Assembly: GCA_003153155.1 (NCBI GenBank)
Contig: PLWV01000017.1
Span: 99,932 to 163,931, forward strand
Direction of reading: 5' to 3'
Length of the DNA: 64,000 nt
Origin: Gallionella sp.
GTDB taxonomy: Bacteria > Pseudomonadota > Gammaproteobacteria > Burkholderiales > Gallionellaceae
This document shows, piece by piece, positions 27,275 to 35,119 of this stretch (position 1 is the stretch's first letter; every line of letters starts with the position of its first letter). The notes beneath the pieces are model-generated. The model was given only the letters and a program-made list of their open reading frames with translations, ran no database searches and was not told where the DNA came from. Position numbers and translations under genes: made by a program.

Positions 27275-27646
27275 TTACGAGTTTAGTTGTATATCTGGTC
27301 TAACAACCCATCTCACCGATGTAATCTCATCGCCGTCATCAACTTCTACTCCACAAGATTGGCCAGGTACGATCGGGTCAATCTCCAGTGCCTCATGCAC
27401 CAAGTGAATATACCCACTTGCTTTGTCGCCGGTTAAGCTTGAGTTGTTTTGGTCAACATCGATCAGAATGACGCCATGATGGATGTTCTCATTGTCTGGC
27501 TGACATACACAGTCAACACTCCAGACTAAAGTCCGGCCAGAATCAGTTACAACCGAATCCAGCTTTCGCATTTCAAATTCGAAATACTCAAGTTCGGATG
27601 CGTGCGAAAAGTCTAATGCTTGTGCTACGTGTTTTGCTTGCTTCAT
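27275..27646 (-). CDS. Hypothetical protein (123 aa) of small-gene array
   Basis: An acidic protein beginning MKQAKHVAQALDFSHASEL. It shares a loose pattern with the next gene upstream (27743-28123): an MK-A start, a W-x-x-(D/S)CV segment in the middle and SVRWVV / VVRWLL near the end, suggesting old paralogues. No known domain. AGAAAG lies ahead of the ATG. Confidence 0.6.
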   Translation of the reverse strand: MKQAKHVAQALDFSHASELEYFEFEMRKLDSVVTDSGRTLVWSVDCVCQPDNENIHHGVILIDVDQNNSSLTGDKASGYIHLVHEALEIDPIVPGQSCGVEVDDGDEITSVRWVVRPDIQLNS

Positions 27647-27687
27647 GTTCGACTCACTTTCTTGAAGTTAAGATTAATGAAGGGGCA

Positions 27688-27726
27688 AGACAAGGAGGGT
27701 TGAAGTTGCATTTGACCTCCTTGTCT
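27688..27726. repeat. Hairpin with 11-bp stem between small genes
   Basis: AGACAAGGAGG (27688-27698) pairs perfectly with CCTCCTTGTCT (27716-27726). It sits directly after the stop of the 27743-28123 gene on the minus strand, without a T-run. Confidence 0.6.
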
Positions 27727-27742
27727 CTATTAGATGAATTGA

Positions 27743-28123
27743 TTATTGCCGCATTGACACTGTGAATACGCCAGGTTGATTTGGCACCCGCTTCAGAAGC
27801 CACCGCACAACTGACAACTCGCCACCTACGGTTTCAATCTGAAATGATATTTCTGAGGAAGACACTTTGATGTCGTATTCCTCAAGAAATACTTCTATGC
27901 AGCTCAATGCCTTTTCGTCATTTGATATAGTCGCGTCATCTGCTATATCAATCACGCCGGGTTCTTCGCCGACCAGCTTTGAATTGTGTACACAGGATAT
28001 GCCCCATGAAGACATCCCCTTGTTCGGGTAGTAGTCGGTATCAGGCAGCCTCCGAATTGTCATTGCGAAGATATCTGAATCGTTAAGAGCTACTGTGTTT
28101 GATACTGATTTTGCATCTTTCAT
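27743..28123 (-). CDS. Hypothetical protein (126 aa) of small-gene array
   Basis: An acidic protein starting MKDAKSVSNTVALNDSDIF, with AGAAAGAGAGAAACAAA before the ATG. The C-terminal VVRWLLKRVP and mid-protein WGISCVHN correspond to SVRWVVRP and WSVDCVCQ in the 27275-27646 product. No function is recognised. It lies between two hairpins. Confidence 0.6.
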   Translation of the reverse strand: MKDAKSVSNTVALNDSDIFAMTIRRLPDTDYYPNKGMSSWGISCVHNSKLVGEEPGVIDIADDATISNDEKALSCIEVFLEEYDIKVSSSEISFQIETVGGELSVVRWLLKRVPNQPGVFTVSMRQ

Positions 28124-28158
28124 TTTGTTTCTCTCTTTCTGTGTTAATTAGATTAAGG

Positions 28159-28183
28159 AAAAAGAGGGGATTTACCCCCTCTC
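28159..28183 (-). terminator. Hairpin terminator behind the 78-aa gene
   Basis: On the minus strand AGAGGGG pairs with CCCCTCT and TTTTTCC follows, a standard intrinsic terminator just past the stop at 28190. Confidence 0.7.
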
Positions 28184-28189
28184 TTCTGT

Positions 28190-28426
28190 TTATTTCATTT
28201 GATGACAGAATCCTGTATCCAATACTTTGATGAACAGGTTTCCAACTTTTTTACAATCCTTTCTGGTAGTTGCTTCGGTAATATCAAAAAACTCATACCC
28301 CATTCCGTAATCGTATGTTCCAACTACGAATCCACCCAATTCCTTAGGTGTAAGGGTGAAGGTTTTCCCATTGGGGAGAATGATTTGAACAGTTTTAGTT
28401 GTTTTTGAATCTACAGATTTTTTCAT
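28190..28426 (-). CDS. Small hypothetical protein (78 aa), first of small-gene array
   Basis: Start MKKSVDSKTTKTVQI with GAAAGGAAACAAA ahead; an in-frame ATG five codons up lies within that leader. The sequence alternates β-strand-like segments (VQIILPNGKTFTLTPKELGG) and ends in a cysteine-bearing tail. Unknown function. It is the most upstream of four minus-strand genes with similar leaders. Confidence 0.6.
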   Translation of the reverse strand: MKKSVDSKTTKTVQIILPNGKTFTLTPKELGGFVVGTYDYGMGYEFFDITEATTRKDCKKVGNLFIKVLDTGFCHQMK

Positions 28427-28516
28427 TTTGTTTCCTTTCAAGTTAATTTGAGTCGAGCGAAATTGTTCGACTCGGTGGAGTCTTTAAAAATTTGAGTTAA
28501 ATTGTTAAAGAGCGAT

Positions 28517-28553
28517 GTGATGAATGAAATGGAAAAAAAAGATCATTCATCAC
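28517..28553. promoter_or_regulatory. 11-bp perfect inverted repeat upstream of small-gene array
   Basis: GTGATGAATGA (28517-28527) and TCATTCATCAC (28543-28553) flank a purine-rich loop. It lies between the divergent starts of the small-gene array and the 210-aa gene, so it could be a shared operator. Confidence 0.5.
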
Positions 28554-28620
28554 AAGAATCACTTTACGTATCCGTGATACGATTTTCTGCACTCAGCCTA
28601 ATTGGGGGAATTCAGTTGTT

Positions 28621-29253
28621 ATGATGAAAAACGAACAGGTATACGAGATGTGGTATGAGTTCTTGAAGCGCACAGACCCAAATGATTGGTCAGTTGCAGT
28701 GAAACGGGACTTTATGGGGGTGATGGAGCAGGACTTCGAAGAATGGTTCTTTGATGCCTACTTTAAGATATTTTCACCTGCCGCACTTGGTGTCGCGCCT
28801 GTTCGGCAATATTCTGATCCTGGTGATATCCGCTTTAACAGCAAGACAGACATGATCATTGTTGTTGATCTGTCTCGACCAAAGGATAGACTGATGAAAT
28901 CAATCGACTTTCTACTGGATCTCAAGCAGCCTTTACGAAAACTTGGCCGTGCGAAATTCCATCAGCTTCCAGCCAAGTACATGTTCGCAAAACGTCCTGA
29001 TATTGAGGCACTGAAAATTGTGTTGGATGTTCACGATGCAAAACGTGATCATCCAGATTGGACACTTTGGGAGGTTGGCAGTTATTTACAAAAATTACAT
29101 CCGATTTTGCTTAAACAAAAGTTAAATAAGACCGACACAGTCGCAGTAAGGACGGCAAAACAGAAAGTACTTACTGCTACGTTCGGACGTTACTTGGCGA
29201 GGGCGGAGAAGATTAAGGCGGGTGTGGTGAAGGGTGTATTTCCTGCTGCGTAA
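28621..29253 (+). CDS. Hypothetical protein (210 aa)
   Basis: Starts MMKNEQVYEMWYEFLKRTDP. The N-terminal YEMWYEFLKR pattern and the later KRPDIEALKIVLDVHDAKR resemble a family of unknown function seen on integrative elements. Aromatic residues are frequent in the first 60 positions; the C-terminus is basic and Ala-rich, which fits nucleic acid binding. It is divergent from the small-gene array and ends just before repeat R2. Confidence 0.6.
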   Translation: MMKNEQVYEMWYEFLKRTDPNDWSVAVKRDFMGVMEQDFEEWFFDAYFKIFSPAALGVAPVRQYSDPGDIRFNSKTDMIIVVDLSRPKDRLMKSIDFLLDLKQPLRKLGRAKFHQLPAKYMFAKRPDIEALKIVLDVHDAKRDHPDWTLWEVGSYLQKLHPILLKQKLNKTDTVAVRTAKQKVLTATFGRYLARAEKIKAGVVKGVFPAA

Positions 29254-29274
29254 ACTGTAAACAGCCTTAGACTA

Positions 29275-29510
29275 CTCCTCCTCCGGCAGTAGCTGGCAAA
29301 CAGTGTTGAAGTTATCTCGATAGCGTCAGCCATCTTGCGTCGAGTGGCAATGCTGCTCGGCATTTAGAATAACGTCCCGGATTTTCACCAGCAAAACCTT
29401 CTCCATTGTTGGGACTATCCATCAATCTTGAGCACTGTACAACGGGATCGTTGCCTGTTGACCTCTTTTCGAAATTGTTGGATTGTGGCCATACTGGAAA
29501 ATCTGTTAGC
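29275..29510. repeat. Cassette-boundary repeat R2
   Basis: Starts CTCCTCCGGCAG, then GGCAAACAGTGTTGAAGTTAT (as in R1 and R3 with one or two changes), then AACGTCCCGGATTTTCA and GGATTGTGGCCATACTGGAA as in R1 and R4. It is more diverged in the middle. It separates the 210-aa gene from the amidohydrolase gene. Confidence 0.65.
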
Positions 29511-29620
29511 CTTGCCAGCCTTGGTGTAGGTCGTCAGATGGGGTATATATACGGCACTGTTACACCATCGCTTAAGAGTTGTAGGTAGACATCGCTGTAA
29601 CACTTATTTGAGGAGTTGCC

Positions 29621-31114
29621 ATGAAGCGCCTTTCTCTTTTAGTTACTGTACTTCTGTTATTTGGTTGTGCTCACCCAAATAACCAGCCAATAGCCGTTAG
29701 TAGTGTTGTTAGCGAAGTTTTTGATGGCTCGGGATACCCAGTTGAAGTGTGTGACTCCAGCTATGTTGGAAAACCTGCAAATTGTATTTTGTCTGGTTCT
29801 GGCAGTAGCCAAATCATCCGTGGCAATGTCATCAGCGATGGTAAGCTTTACGTAGGCGGCGGGTTGCTAATCGGGAACGATGGACGTATCAAGGCATCTG
29901 GATGTAAATTGCCTCAAGAAGCGGCTGTCACCTTAGATTGTCCTGGCTCACTTATTTCGGCGGGCTTCATCAATCTGCACGAGCACATTGATTATAGTTT
30001 CCAGCAACCGCCACATCCTCCAACACTAAAGTGGAAACATCGTTACGAATGGCAGAAACTTTCTGCCGCCGAACGTGGCTTTGATTATTGGGCACCCGAT
30101 AAAAAGAAGAGCCCTGATGAGTGGACAGAAGTTAGTGAACGTGCAATGTTGCGGCATGCTCTTAGTGGCAGTACATCCATATCAGGCGCAAAGGATTTCC
30201 GTGCTTTTCTCCGTAATCTGAAGCTGAATACTGACTCTCTTGCAACTCCATATGGAAAGCCTGTCGAAGACAGCACTTTCCCAATCTGGAGCGAAAGCAA
30301 ACAATGGCTAACCGCGCCGTGTGACACTACGCAGATAAACGCCATTAAATTCGACAAAGACGATCCATATATTCCTCACGTTGGAGAAGGAACCAATGAT
30401 GGGGCTCGCTTCGAAATCGGTTGCGTATTGGACGCTATTCAAAGCAAGACTACCCCAAATGCATTTATTCATGTTGTAGCAATTGATGATGCTCAAATTG
30501 AACGTCTTAAGACTCAAGATGTTTCAGCGGTGGTGTCACCTCGATCCAACTTTCAGCTATATGGCGCTACAGCCCCTTTGGTTAATCTAAAAACTGCTGG
30601 CATCAATATGGCGATTGGTACAGACTGGTCACCGTCTGGTTCATTGACTGAACTAGATGAAGCTCGATGTTTGGCACGCTACAATCGAGATAGATTAAAT
30701 GGCTCGTTTACCTGGTCCGATATACACCGCATGATGACCGAGAATGGTGCTAAAGCAGTGGGCTTACAGGGGCAGCTTGGAAAACTTGCTGTCGGTGAAT
30801 ATGCTGATATTGTGATTTTAGACAGCGCAGGACGTCATAGCTTGGGCGAAGTCTTGGAAAACAGTGCTCTTAAGGAAACCATTGCTGTGTTTATTGGCGG
30901 TCGTGCAGCAAGCTTCCCTAGTGCTTGGGTAGGAAAATTGTCTGAGTTAGATAACTGTTCGCCCGATCCTCGTGATCTATGTGGCCAGCAACGTACTGTT
31001 TGTGGTGGAGATGCTCAACGAAGCTTGACAAAGTTGTTGCAGCAGTCCACATATACTATCGACGACACCAAAATCTGCGTCCCTCAGCCTACCGACGATT
31101 GCGTGGCACTTTAA
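29621..31114 (+). CDS. Lipoprotein amidohydrolase-family metal hydrolase
   Basis: A 497-residue protein with a lipobox signal (LLLFGC at 12-17), so it should be a membrane-anchored lipoprotein. The amidohydrolase fold is shown by SAGFINLHEHIDYSF (the HxH metal ligands), FIHVVAID with a further His, and MAIGTDWSPSGS with the metal-binding Asp, ending with the usual LAVGEYADIVILD. It resembles imidazolonepropionase/cytosine deaminase-type hydrolases, but the substrate is unknown. A TGAGGAG site precedes the ATG. It has a cysteine-rich tail. The next gene lies 76 bases downstream. Confidence 0.82.
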   Translation: MKRLSLLVTVLLLFGCAHPNNQPIAVSSVVSEVFDGSGYPVEVCDSSYVGKPANCILSGSGSSQIIRGNVISDGKLYVGGGLLIGNDGRIKASGCKLPQEAAVTLDCPGSLISAGFINLHEHIDYSFQQPPHPPTLKWKHRYEWQKLSAAERGFDYWAPDKKKSPDEWTEVSERAMLRHALSGSTSISGAKDFRAFLRNLKLNTDSLATPYGKPVEDSTFPIWSESKQWLTAPCDTTQINAIKFDKDDPYIPHVGEGTNDGARFEIGCVLDAIQSKTTPNAFIHVVAIDDAQIERLKTQDVSAVVSPRSNFQLYGATAPLVNLKTAGINMAIGTDWSPSGSLTELDEARCLARYNRDRLNGSFTWSDIHRMMTENGAKAVGLQGQLGKLAVGEYADIVILDSAGRHSLGEVLENSALKETIAVFIGGRAASFPSAWVGKLSELDNCSPDPRDLCGQQRTVCGGDAQRSLTKLLQQSTYTIDDTKICVPQPTDDCVAL

Positions 31115-31190
31115 GGGTATTAATGTTTGAAGCTATCGATTTGCAGTGCGATGTTTGCACCATCATTTACTAAATGAATAAGAGAGCTTT

Positions 31191-32213
31191 ATGGAACTAA
31201 AGACAATTCATTGCTTCTTGGTTCATCCTGCTAAACGAGAGGAAACACAACCCGATATTGGTGGAACATCAGTTCCAAAGAAAGGGTTACTTTACTCAAT
31301 GCTCAAGGGAATATTTGATAAATCTGAAGAGGATTGTCGAACTGACATTAGCTTTAACCATAATGCTACAGGAAAGCAACAAAATGATTGTCGCGACCTA
31401 CTACTCGCTTACATCAATAGTCACAGGGTCGATGACGGGCGCAGTATTGCCCTTCGCCTACAAGCTGTAACAACACATAAATCTGGATTGGGACTTCTTT
31501 TTTTGATGGTTGGCAACGATGGCGACAAGTCAAAGCTAGTTTTGTCGCGTTTTCCTGCTGATCAAGGAATCCTTGCGGAGGAAAGCAAGGATTCTTTGAC
31601 CGTCGAGTTTCTCGAAAAGGTGTTCATGAAAAGTGCGACAGCTTATAAATCTGCTTTATATGAAGGAAAACCTACCGCCAATGCTTTCTGGACAGGTCGA
31701 GCGACTGACAAACAGATTAATAATCCTGGACATGAATTTGCAAATTATTGGATTCGAGATTTTCTGTCTTCTGAACTTCGGACGACCTCTGCAGCCGGAA
31801 GCCGCCGCCTCGCCCAAGCGTTGCGAGTAGCTATGCAAAACCTATCTGAAACAGAAGCAAAGTCTGAGATCGCTGCAGCCGTTACGCTTATAACAGGTAT
31901 CGATGGGAAGACCACAAGCGTCGAGGCTTTCTGCGATCACTTCGGATTATCCTCAAAAGCAATTGACGCTGTTCGCAAAGCTATCAAGCATGACAACCTG
32001 ATGTCAGAGAATTTCCAATTTGATGCTGTTGAGTTCAAGCGCCATATTGCTTTCCGTTCGGTGGAACTAAGCAATGGAGGTATTCTTACTGCTGATGCTT
32101 CACAATTCGACAATATTTTTCATCGAGAGGATCTGAAACTGGACAAGAAAGAAGTGCGGTTTACAACACAAGGCAAAATAGTAGATCAGCGGCTGCGGAA
32201 GGGTAAGATATGA
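31191..32213 (+). CDS. Unknown protein paired with RelA/SpoT synthetase (340 aa)
   Basis: A 340-residue soluble protein with no motif I recognise with certainty. The middle third (residues 100-190) alternates strands and helices; the last third has a helix-rich region with SVEAFCDHFGLSSKAIDAVR. Its stop overlaps the start of the RelA/SpoT gene by four bases (ATGA), so the two are made together. In toxin-antitoxin logic it would be the antitoxin or a sensor; no homology supports either. Confidence 0.6.
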   Translation: MELKTIHCFLVHPAKREETQPDIGGTSVPKKGLLYSMLKGIFDKSEEDCRTDISFNHNATGKQQNDCRDLLLAYINSHRVDDGRSIALRLQAVTTHKSGLGLLFLMVGNDGDKSKLVLSRFPADQGILAEESKDSLTVEFLEKVFMKSATAYKSALYEGKPTANAFWTGRATDKQINNPGHEFANYWIRDFLSSELRTTSAAGSRRLAQALRVAMQNLSETEAKSEIAAAVTLITGIDGKTTSVEAFCDHFGLSSKAIDAVRKAIKHDNLMSENFQFDAVEFKRHIAFRSVELSNGGILTADASQFDNIFHREDLKLDKKEVRFTTQGKIVDQRLRKGKI

Positions 32214-32836
32214 ATAATTTGGAGGAAATCTATCGGCAACGGCACTCGCAATTCCTTGTGCCAGTAGCAGAGAAGTTAGAATTACATCTTAAAGACTGTC
32301 TTTCATCTCTCCATAGGATAGACCGTATATGTTCAAGAGCGAAAAGTCCGGCGCGGTTTATGCAAAAGGCTCTGAAAAAGGTTAATCAAATACCGAAGTA
32401 CTCCGATCCTCTTAATCAAATACTGGATCAAATTGGTGCTCGAGTAGTGACATTTTATACATCGGACGTCGAAGTCATTGCCAAGGAAATAAATCGGTAT
32501 TTCCATTCGATTGAAAACAAAATCTTAGTTCCGGACGGCGAAAGTGAATTCGGCTATATCGGGCAGCATTTTATTTTGCTATTGCCTTCGGACGTTTTGG
32601 CTGGGTTTAATGATGATGATAACCTACCACAATTCTTTGAACTTCAAATCAAAACTCTATTCCAACACGCATGGTCGGAGGCTGAGCATGATTTGGGATA
32701 CAAAACCACCAGCCAACTAACTTCCTTGCAAAAACGAAAAATTGCATTTACAGCAGCACAGGCTTGGGGAGCTGATAATATTTTTAATGACCTCTACAAC
32801 GAACTTGAAAGCGATCATGCTTTGAATAGCCAATGA
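32210..32836 (+). CDS. RelA/SpoT-type nucleotide pyrophosphokinase (small alarmone synthetase, toxSAS-like)
   Basis: A 208-residue protein with the synthetase fold only and no HD hydrolase. Motifs: ILDQIGARVVTFY (near 71-83), the GYIGQHFIL equivalent of GYRSIH (115-123) and ELQIKTLFQHAWSEAEHDLG with YK (144-165). Such proteins make (p)ppGpp or (pp)pApp, or pyrophosphorylate tRNA in toxSAS toxins. A gene immediately upstream, overlapped by four bases, fits a toxin-antitoxin or phage-defence pair. Confidence 0.85.
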   Translation: MNNLEEIYRQRHSQFLVPVAEKLELHLKDCLSSLHRIDRICSRAKSPARFMQKALKKVNQIPKYSDPLNQILDQIGARVVTFYTSDVEVIAKEINRYFHSIENKILVPDGESEFGYIGQHFILLLPSDVLAGFNDDDNLPQFFELQIKTLFQHAWSEAEHDLGYKTTSQLTSLQKRKIAFTAAQAWGADNIFNDLYNELESDHALNSQ

Positions 32837-32879
32837 AAAAAAAAGTTAAAAGTTAAAAGGCAAAAATCTCGACACACCA

Positions 32880-33150
32880 AAGCTGTAATCACCAACGAAC
32901 TGTCCCTGAAACTGTCCCAGTTTTGAAACAGTATTGCTAACCGTCTGGTTACAGTGGGAAACGATAGGTACGTCATAAACCCATACAGCTTCAGCCCCAG
33001 GTATTCCAGCTTGGAAAAAGAAGAGGACGCTCGTCGGCGTCCTCTAATTAATTCCAACTTTGTCAGTTTATTGACCCGCACAATGTTGGCAAACAGTCTT
33101 GAAGTTATTTCATGACTGTCTTTCAAGCCAAGCTGTATTGGCAACAATTA
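32880..33150. repeat. Cassette-boundary repeat R3
   Basis: Matches the left half of R1: CCAGTTTTG, GGTACGTCATAAAC, a hairpin GAGGACGC / GCGTCCTC, and the nearly identical block from TTCCAACTTTGTCAG to GCCAAGCTGT. The stretch 33151-33470 after it shows no gene. R3 separates the RelA/SpoT pair from the graspetide cluster. Confidence 0.75.
33014..33044 (-). terminator. Hairpin terminator within R3
   Basis: Minus-strand stem GAGGACGC / GCGTCCTC followed by TTCTTTTTCC. It corresponds to the R1 hairpin with paired base changes. No minus-strand gene lies directly upstream, so it is part of the repeat. Confidence 0.6.
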
Positions 33151-33470
33151 TCAGCTTGCGAAGAACCTCCACTGTTGGTCACTATCTGTAATGTCCCTGA
33201 CAATTGTGATCGCCTGGTATCTGGTCGCTGCTGCCGTAGAATCGCCGGTGATTCTGTTTGGTTGGTGCGCAACATTCGGCCAAAGCCGAGGGTCGCGAGC
33301 GTCTGCTTTATGGCAGGGTAATTGCGATGTTGAATTTCCGGAGTGTGCCAGCAGTGGACGTTCGAGGCTCTAAGTTATCGTTTGGTGCAGACGGAAAGTA
33401 ATTGCACCACCAATAGCGTCCCTGTACACTTAAAAAAAATAGTGGTTTTACTTACTTAAAAGGCCAACAA

Positions 33471-33677
33471 ATGAGTTTGCTGTTCCCAACCCCTGTCGTT
33501 CCAACTGTCCTACGCGCAGTGCTATCCACGCCTGAGGTTATTCAGTTGTCAGGGGTTGTCACTTTGACAAGTGAAGACCCCCTTCCTGCAATTGTGGATA
33601 TAGACCAAAGTGGCTATCTGCTTTCGCATGGAACGATAAAAACTGCGGTTGACAGCGAGACAACTGATGAAAATTGA
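33471..33677 (+). CDS. Graspetide precursor peptide 1 (68 aa)
   Basis: A short leader-plus-core peptide. Its second half shares the pattern EDPLP ... GY-LS--T--T-V--ETTD(D/E)N with precursor 2. The C-terminal segment TAVDSETTDEN carries Thr/Ser donors and Glu/Asp acceptors for side-chain ester links made by ATP-grasp ligases. The leader EDPLPAIVDI is the probable enzyme-recognition region. The gene lies 72 bases ahead of precursor 2. The ribosome binding site (AAAGG) is modest. Confidence 0.75.
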   Translation: MSLLFPTPVVPTVLRAVLSTPEVIQLSGVVTLTSEDPLPAIVDIDQSGYLLSHGTIKTAVDSETTDEN

Positions 33678-33749
33678 GCCAAAGATAAGTAGCACGTTCG
33701 GTTAAATTTCTAACACGACAACTAATCACTAAATAAAGGGGGGAGAGCA

Positions 33750-33932
33750 ATGACATTGTTGCCATTTGTGATACATGCAACCGGGCTAGCTAGTTTGCCC
33801 AAGGCTCCACGCAACAGTCTCACTACAGAGGATCCACTTCCGTCAGTTCTTGAGTTGACCGGGGATGGCTACGTCCTGTCGATTGCTACCCGTTTGACAG
33901 CAGTTTCGCGAGAGACTACTGATGACAACTGA
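33750..33932 (+). CDS. Graspetide precursor peptide 2 (60 aa)
   Basis: Preceded by a strong GGGGGGAGAG site. The sequence TTEDPLPSVLELTGDGYVLS is followed by the core RLTAVSRETTDDN. The EDPLP leader block and ETTDD terminus are shared with precursor 1; TRLT-V--ETTDD is shared with precursor 3. It overlaps precursor 3 by 11 bases: the ATG of the next gene lies in the codons of the two core Asp residues. Confidence 0.8.
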   Translation: MTLLPFVIHATGLASLPKAPRNSLTTEDPLPSVLELTGDGYVLSIATRLTAVSRETTDDN

Positions 33933-34149
33933 TCTTCAGACGGCTTCTCCAGTGTTGACACCCTTCCTTCTGCGGTTCGCCGAACAGATAGAACATGCGG
34001 CGCCCCAACTACTACGATATGACGAAGCGCGCCAAATCGCTCAGGTGCAGATCAATGGCACGTGGGTCGATACACCGGACGCGCTGGAGCACACCATTCA
34101 CTCTACTAGGTTGACAAAGGTCCAAGCTGAGACTACTGATGACGAGTGA
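33922..34149 (+). CDS. Graspetide precursor peptide 3 (75 aa)
   Basis: The leader differs (RFAEQIEHAAPQLLRYDEAR then an INGTWVDTPD segment) but the end, TRLTKVQAETTDDE, keeps the core pattern of precursors 1 and 2. It overlaps the ATP-grasp gene by 11 bases, again with the ATG inside the Asp-Asp codons. The different leader with a shared core suggests recombination or use of a separate recognition site by the same ligase. Confidence 0.75.
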   Translation: MTTDLQTASPVLTPFLLRFAEQIEHAAPQLLRYDEARQIAQVQINGTWVDTPDALEHTIHSTRLTKVQAETTDDE

Positions 34150-35119
34150 GAGCTATGTGCTCGTCGTCAGTACCGTGGTGGATGTCGCAACCGACGATGT
34201 TGTGAGGCGCTTGTCGAATCGCTCCATTAAATGTCGCCGCATCAATACTGAAGACTTTCCGTTCAAGCGTGCATTATCACTTCCTTTTGGAGGTGATGGA
34301 ATCAGCCAATGGCTGGAATTAGATGGTGAACCTCTTCCTCAACCAGCAGCGATCTGGTATCGCAGGATGCGCTCGCCAGCGAGGCCCGAGGGAATGCAGG
34401 AAGGTGTCTATCAGTTTTGCCTACAGGAAAGCCGCGCAGCGCTCCTTGGGGGTATTCTGACTGGTTCCACTCAATGGATGAGCCACCCGGCATCTGTGTG
34501 GCAATCAGAGTTCAAGCCCTTTCAGTTGGCAATGGCTCAAGCGCTGGGACTTCGTGTGCCTCGGACGACCATAACAAACAGTCCCTCAGCCATTCGGGAG
34601 GCTTTTGCAGCCTTTGGCACAATGGTGGTAAAGCCTACGCGAACAGGCCACGTTGTATATGATGGCAAGGAACACGCCGTCTTCACGTCAAAGCTGCTAG
34701 CAGAGCATCTTGAATATCTTGAAGGCGCATCGCTGAGCCCGGCTATCTACCAGGAACTCATTCCCAAACGATTCGACATCCGCGTCACAGTTGTCGGTGA
34801 ACGCATCTTTGCTGCTGCCATCGACTCGCAAACCGACCCTGAGGCGTGCATCGACTGGCGGCATACCGAGAACCCGGAGCTTCCACACTATCCAGTTACA
34901 CTACCACCAGAAGTTGAGAGCAAGCTCCTAGAATTAATGAAACGACTTGGGTTAAACTTCGGCGCTATAGACCTTGTTCAAACGCCAGAGGGCGAGTACT
35001 ACTTCCTCGAGGTCAACCCAAACGGGCAATGGCTATGGATAGACGACATGCTCGGGTTGGGCATCTCAGACGAAGTGGCAGGCTGGTTGTCTAGAGCGGT
35101 GACATATGGGACTACGTAA
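34139..35119 (+). CDS. ATP-grasp peptide ligase, MvdC/MvdD family (graspetide synthetase)
   Basis: A 326-residue ATP-grasp enzyme. The family signs are the DWR triad at 239-241, KPTRTGHVVYDG near 165-176 for ATP binding, and FLEVNPNGQWLW at 289-300 with the metal-binding Glu and Asn. Enzymes of this group form ester or amide links between Ser/Thr/Lys and Asp/Glu side chains of a precursor peptide. Three overlapping upstream precursors with acidic ETTDD ends are the evident substrates. The 3' end overlaps the membrane-protein gene by 14 bases. Confidence 0.9.
   Translation: MTSESYVLVVSTVVDVATDDVVRRLSNRSIKCRRINTEDFPFKRALSLPFGGDGISQWLELDGEPLPQPAAIWYRRMRSPARPEGMQEGVYQFCLQESRAALLGGILTGSTQWMSHPASVWQSEFKPFQLAMAQALGLRVPRTTITNSPSAIREAFAAFGTMVVKPTRTGHVVYDGKEHAVFTSKLLAEHLEYLEGASLSPAIYQELIPKRFDIRVTVVGERIFAAAIDSQTDPEACIDWRHTENPELPHYPVTLPPEVESKLLELMKRLGLNFGAIDLVQTPEGEYYFLEVNPNGQWLWIDDMLGLGISDEVAGWLSRAVTYGTT

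Noticed and set aside
27215-28183. attC sites of an integron, because of gene-hairpin-gene order
   Set aside because: No GTTRRRY / RYYYAAC core pair or integron integrase was found; stems differ in sequence.
26622-33147. Minus-strand frames in R1 and R3 sharing SHEITSRLFANIVRVNK
   Set aside because: The peptide is shared, but R1 breaks the frame at the hairpin and R2 and R4 do not keep it. Conservation looks like DNA or RNA and not protein.
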